Part shown: positions 60,973 to 64,000 of the stretch, piece after piece
Layout of the letters: every line of letters starts with the position of its first letter
Numbering within the stretch: the stretch's first letter is position 1
Assembly (NCBI RefSeq): GCF_004118675.1
Contig: NZ_SDHZ01000002.1
Coordinates: 558,001 to 622,000, forward strand
Direction of reading: 5' to 3'
Length of the DNA: 64,000 nt
DNA from: Filimonas effusa
GTDB taxonomy: Bacteria; Bacteroidota; Bacteroidia; Chitinophagales; Chitinophagaceae
Program-made: the position numbers and the translations under genes
The notes under the pieces: generated by a model
The model's database searches: none
The model's input: the letters and a program-made list of their open reading frames with translations, nothing else
What the model was told of the DNA's origin: nothing

Positions 60973-62016
60973 CTATTGCTTCCACAACTCTATTACCGCG
61001 GTGCCTACCATGTTCAGCAACGCCAGCGGAATTAAAGCTTTCCATCCCAGGTTCATCAGCTGGTCGTAACGGAAACGCGGTAAGGTCCACCTGATCCACA
61101 TGAAAACAAATATGAAGATCAGGCTCTTTCCTAACAGGCAAACCACCCCAAGAACAGCAGCCAGGTTAGGCGCAAGATTGGCTTCGTTCACAAAAGGAAT
61201 ATCATAACCACCAAAGAAAAGGGTAGCCATGATAATGCTGCTGATAAACATGTTGATGTATTCTGAGAACAGGTAAAAGCCCAGTTTCATAGAGGAATAC
61301 TCCTGGTGATAACCCATGTTAAGTTCACTCTCCGCTTCAGGCAGGTCAAAAGGAGCACGGTTACACTCTGCCATTGCACAAACGAAGAAGATCAGGAAGC
61401 CCAATGGCTGATAAACCACATTCCACCAGCTCCCATTCATCTGTTGTTCTACAATTGTTTTCAGACTCAGCGTATTGGTCATCATGAGCAAAGCTATCAG
61501 CGAAATACCCATGGCCAGTTCATAACTGATCACCTGCGAAGCACCACGCAATGCGGCTAACAGGGAGAACTTGTTGTTACTCGCCCAGCCACCGATCATG
61601 ATACCATAAACACCCATGCTCACTACACCAAACACATACAGGATACCAATATTAACGTCGGCAATCTGGAGGCTGATGGTACGGCCAAACATCGTAAAAT
61701 CGCTTCCCCACGGCACTACCGCACAACTCATCATGGCAGTAAGCATCGCCAGGCAAGGACCTAATACAAACAGGAACCTGTTAGAACTATTGGGGATGAT
61801 CTCTTCCTTGAAAAACAGTTTCAAACCATCGGCAAGCGGCTGCAACAAACCAGCAGGCCCCGCCCTGTTCGGACCACGACGGTCCTGCAAAAAGGCGGCA
61901 ACTTTACGTTCGCCGTAGGTTAAGTACATAGCCACCACCAGTGATACAGTAATGATCACTGCAATCAGCACCAGTTTCTCTATTAACATCATCCAGTCGA
62001 GGGCAAGTAAATGCAT
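60973..62016 (-). CDS. nuoH: NADH-quinone oxidoreductase subunit H
   Basis: The ATG at 62016 (MHLLALDWMMLIEKLVLIAV) is preferred over one at 62079, which would overlap nuoG; it gives 347 residues. Eight or so helices with the conserved lines YGERKVAAFLQDRRGPNRAG, PLADGLKLFFKEEIIPN, ECNRAPFDLPEAESELNMGY (acidic quinone-channel loop) and MWIRWTLPRFRYDQLMNLGW. This subunit links the quinone pocket to the proton channels. Confidence 0.97.
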   Translation of the reverse strand: MHLLALDWMMLIEKLVLIAVIITVSLVVAMYLTYGERKVAAFLQDRRGPNRAGPAGLLQPLADGLKLFFKEEIIPNSSNRFLFVLGPCLAMLTAMMSCAVVPWGSDFTMFGRTISLQIADVNIGILYVFGVVSMGVYGIMIGGWASNNKFSLLAALRGASQVISYELAMGISLIALLMMTNTLSLKTIVEQQMNGSWWNVVYQPLGFLIFFVCAMAECNRAPFDLPEAESELNMGYHQEYSSMKLGFYLFSEYINMFISSIIMATLFFGGYDIPFVNEANLAPNLAAVLGVVCLLGKSLIFIFVFMWIRWTLPRFRYDQLMNLGWKALIPLALLNMVGTAVIELWKQ

Positions 62017-62026
62017 TGGTATCTGA

Positions 62027-63121
62027 TTAATCTTTTTTGTTTGTTTTGTTGAAATCGTCGGAATGAGCCGGACCATCAATAAGACTCAGGTCTACATCAG
62101 GCCTGTTCACCTCACTCACATCGTGGATATCCATGAACATCCTCGGCTTACGGCCATCCATCACCGCCTCGAATGTTTCTTTCGGCTTTTGCATACCCAC
62201 ATAATGATTCAGTGATATTACAGACTGGCGGCTGATCTCCCTTGGCCCTTCAATCACCCAGTCGCTGGTTTTCTTTTTATCGAAACGGCATTCGTTACAG
62301 ATCCAGTCTTCCACTTCACCCCACTGATCTTTGCGCGCAGTTACACGAAACACCTCTTCGCCACGATACCAGAGCGTTACCTTCCCACTGCACTTGGGAC
62401 AATCGCAATGGGCGTTAACAGGCTTCAGGAACCATACCCTGTTTTTAAAACGGAAAGTTTTATCCGTAAGCGCTCCCACCGGGCAAACATCTATGACGTT
62501 ACCGATGAAATCATTGTCGAGATTCTTTTCAATAAAAGTTGCTATCTGAGCGTGGTCGCCCCTGTCCAGTACACCATGTTCTCTTTTGTTGGTAAGCTGG
62601 TCGGCAGTAAATACACAACGGTAGCAAAGTATACAGCGGGTCATGTGCAGCTGTATGTATTGCCCCAGATCGTGCTTTTTAAAAGTACGGCGCTGGAATT
62701 CGTAACGGGTGCCGGCATTACCGTGCTCGTAACTCAGATCCTGCAAATGACATTCACCGGCCTGGTCGCAAACAGGACAATCCAGCGGGTGATTTATCAG
62801 CAAAAGCTCCACAACACCCGCACGCGCGTCAACAACACGCTCACTGGTGATATTCTTTACTTCCATACCATCCATCACCGTGGTCCGGCAACTGGCCACC
62901 AGTTTCGGCATCGGGCGCGGATCTTTTTCCGAACCTTTGCTCACCTCTACCAGGCAGGTACGGCATTTACCACCGCTGCCTTTCAGCTTGCTGTAATAAC
63001 ACATAGCCGGAGGAGCCACCTCACCACCAATTTTACGGGCCGCTTCCAGGATCGTTGTTCCCGGTGCCACCTCAATTGTGATGTTGTCGATTGTTACCTT
63101 AAATAGTTGTTGCTCTGACAT
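62027..63121 (-). CDS. nuoG: NADH-quinone oxidoreductase subunit G, short form
   Basis: From the ATG at 63121 (MSEQQLFKVTIDNITIEVAP) the protein is 364 residues. It has the [2Fe-2S] domain (CYYSKLKGSGGKCRTC, then LVASCRT), the His-Cys [4Fe-4S] region (CPVCDQAGECHLQDL), a [4Fe-4S] site (MTRCILCYRCVFTADQL, with IDVCPVGAL) and a further cysteine set (CDCPKCSG, WICNECRFDKKKTSDW). The large molybdopterin-type C-terminal domain of Escherichia coli NuoG is missing. This short form occurs in other Bacteroidetes, so it is probably functional rather than truncated by mutation. It lies 8 bases after nuoF. Confidence 0.93.
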   Translation of the reverse strand: MSEQQLFKVTIDNITIEVAPGTTILEAARKIGGEVAPPAMCYYSKLKGSGGKCRTCLVEVSKGSEKDPRPMPKLVASCRTTVMDGMEVKNITSERVVDARAGVVELLLINHPLDCPVCDQAGECHLQDLSYEHGNAGTRYEFQRRTFKKHDLGQYIQLHMTRCILCYRCVFTADQLTNKREHGVLDRGDHAQIATFIEKNLDNDFIGNVIDVCPVGALTDKTFRFKNRVWFLKPVNAHCDCPKCSGKVTLWYRGEEVFRVTARKDQWGEVEDWICNECRFDKKKTSDWVIEGPREISRQSVISLNHYVGMQKPKETFEAVMDGRKPRMFMDIHDVSEVNRPDVDLSLIDGPAHSDDFNKTNKKD

Positions 63122-63129
63122 AATAATAT

Positions 63130-64000
63130 TTAAGCCGTTACTACTTCTAATGGATCTGCATAATGGGCCAGACCGTAATTGCTGGTTAAACACAGCTCCG
63201 GATTGTTCACATACCACTCAAACTCGTCACGGAAATGACGGATAGCCGCTGCTACAGGCCATGCTGCAGCATCACCCAGCGGACAAATGGTATTACCTTC
63301 AATCTTGCGCTGTATATCCCACAACAGGTCTATATCGCTCATCTTTCCTTTTCCTTCCAGTATTCTTTTCAGTATCTTTTCCATCCAGCCGGTGCCTTCG
63401 CGGCACGGACTGCACTGGCCACAGCTTTCGTGACGATAGAAACGTGCCAGCGTATAAGTATGTTTTACCACACTCTGATCTTCGTCAAGTACAATAAACC
63501 CACCGGAACCCATCATGGTACCAGACGCAAAACCGCCATCGGCAAGGCTCTCGTAGTTCATGTAACGGGTTTCACCCTTCGCTGTTTTAAACAGCTTGTT
63601 GGCAGGCAATATGGGAACAGATGATCCTCCGGGAATACACGCTTTTAAACGCTTCCCGTTACGGATCCCGCCGCAATATTCATCGGAATAAATAAATTCT
63701 TCCACCGAAATGGTCATGTCAATTTCAAAAACACCAGGCTTGTTGATATTACCGCAGGCAGAAATGAGCTTGGTGCCGGTCGATTTACCTACACCTATTT
63801 TAGCGTATTCTTCTCCCCCCATGTTAATGATAGGTACTACCGCCGCCAGGGTTTCTACATTGTTCACCACCGTAGGCCTGTCCCACAAACCTTTAACGGC
63901 CGGAAAGGGAGGCTTAATGCGGGGATTGCCGCGTTTACCTTCAAGCGATTCAATAAGCGCTGTTTCTTCACCACAGATATAAGCGCCGGCGCCACGCTGA
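63130..64000 (-). CDS. nuoF: NADH-quinone oxidoreductase subunit F (partial, N-terminal end beyond the window)
   Basis: The frame stays open to the end of the window; an internal TTG at 63888 is not a start. Visible lines: GAGAYICGEETALIESLEGK (FMN/NADH-binding glycine loop), GLWDRPTVVNNVETLAAV, then YRHESCGQCSPCREGT with three cysteines of the N3 [4Fe-4S] cluster and the fourth in EGNTICPLGDAAAWPV. It oxidises NADH and passes electrons to NuoG, encoded 8 bases downstream. Confidence 0.96.
   Translation of the reverse strand, partial: QRGAGAYICGEETALIESLEGKRGNPRIKPPFPAVKGLWDRPTVVNNVETLAAVVPIINMGGEEYAKIGVGKSTGTKLISACGNINKPGVFEIDMTISVEEFIYSDEYCGGIRNGKRLKACIPGGSSVPILPANKLFKTAKGETRYMNYESLADGGFASGTMMGSGGFIVLDEDQSVVKHTYTLARFYRHESCGQCSPCREGTGWMEKILKRILEGKGKMSDIDLLWDIQRKIEGNTICPLGDAAAWPVAAAIRHFRDEFEWYVNNPELCLTSNYGLAHYADPLEVVTA

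Noticed and set aside
62408-63106. Long + strand open frame (232 codons)
   Set aside because: It is the reverse complement of nuoG, whose cysteine motifs are unmistakable; the antisense frame has no recognisable features.
63130-63888. A complete short NuoF starting at 63888
   Set aside because: The putative start is a TTG coding Leu in GLWDRP; the frame and NuoF homology continue to the window edge.

Overview
The window looks like chromosomal DNA from a Bacteroidetes of the Chitinophagaceae type. Evidence seen in the sequence: three SusC/SusD outer-membrane pairs, two ECF sigma/FecR pairs, SusC proteins carrying an STN signalling domain, DUF4369-TlpA proteins, an ExbB-ExbD-ExbD-TonB set, a short NuoG, and promoter boxes of the Bacteroidetes TAnnTTTG type. 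Genus cannot be fixed from the sequence alone.

Layout. 1-2160 (+): the tail of an unknown gene with its terminator, a membrane protein and an alpha/beta hydrolase. 2213-16783 (-): a pectin-type polysaccharide utilisation locus. In transcription order it holds a GH2 enzyme, ECF sigma, FecR, SusC, SusD, a fused esterase-pectin methylesterase, a second esterase and a papain-like hypothetical. 17159-18388 (+): a PQQ-type sugar dehydrogenase lipoprotein, separated from the GH2 gene by a 40-bp tandem repeat. 18457-20208 (-): a retropepsin-like protease and a small cysteine-rich secreted protein. 20292-29612 (-): a sulfatase locus of SusC, SusD, two tandem sulfatases and a formylglycine-generating enzyme, with no glycosidase. 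29924-31965 (-): a response regulator and a PAS histidine kinase. 32438-33716 (+): a nucleosidase and a maltose-type O-acetyltransferase. 33885-43058 (-): a third locus of sigma, FecR, SusC, SusD, DUF1735/discoidin lipoprotein and TlpA-like thioredoxin. 43443-47109: small genes, including an AraC regulator with an epimerase, a 5'-truncated TlpA fragment and a GNAT enzyme. 47159-54556 (-): mnmE, two tonB genes, exbD, exbD, exbB and an ABC permease. 54658-64000 (-): respiratory complex I, nuoF (partial) through nuoN.

How the genes fit together. The Ton genes would energise the three SusC transporters. Two of these have STN domains and adjacent FecR/sigma pairs, so they are probably induced by trans-envelope signalling. 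The third lacks both. The formylglycine-generating enzyme keeps both active-site cysteines and would activate the two Cys-type sulfatases beside it.

The most notable signal: just upstream of each of the three susC genes lies a textbook intrinsic terminator pointing the wrong way, on the + strand. At each susC start codon the + strand also reads CATAC(T/C)TTT, close to the Bacteroidetes -7 box. This suggests short antisense RNAs over all three susC leaders, analogous to the cis-antisense RNAs known from Bacteroides polysaccharide loci. Other oddities are a perfect 14-bp inverted repeat around the mnmE start codon, an apparently leaderless nucleosidase gene, and a truncated TlpA gene whose homology continues upstream of its first ATG.
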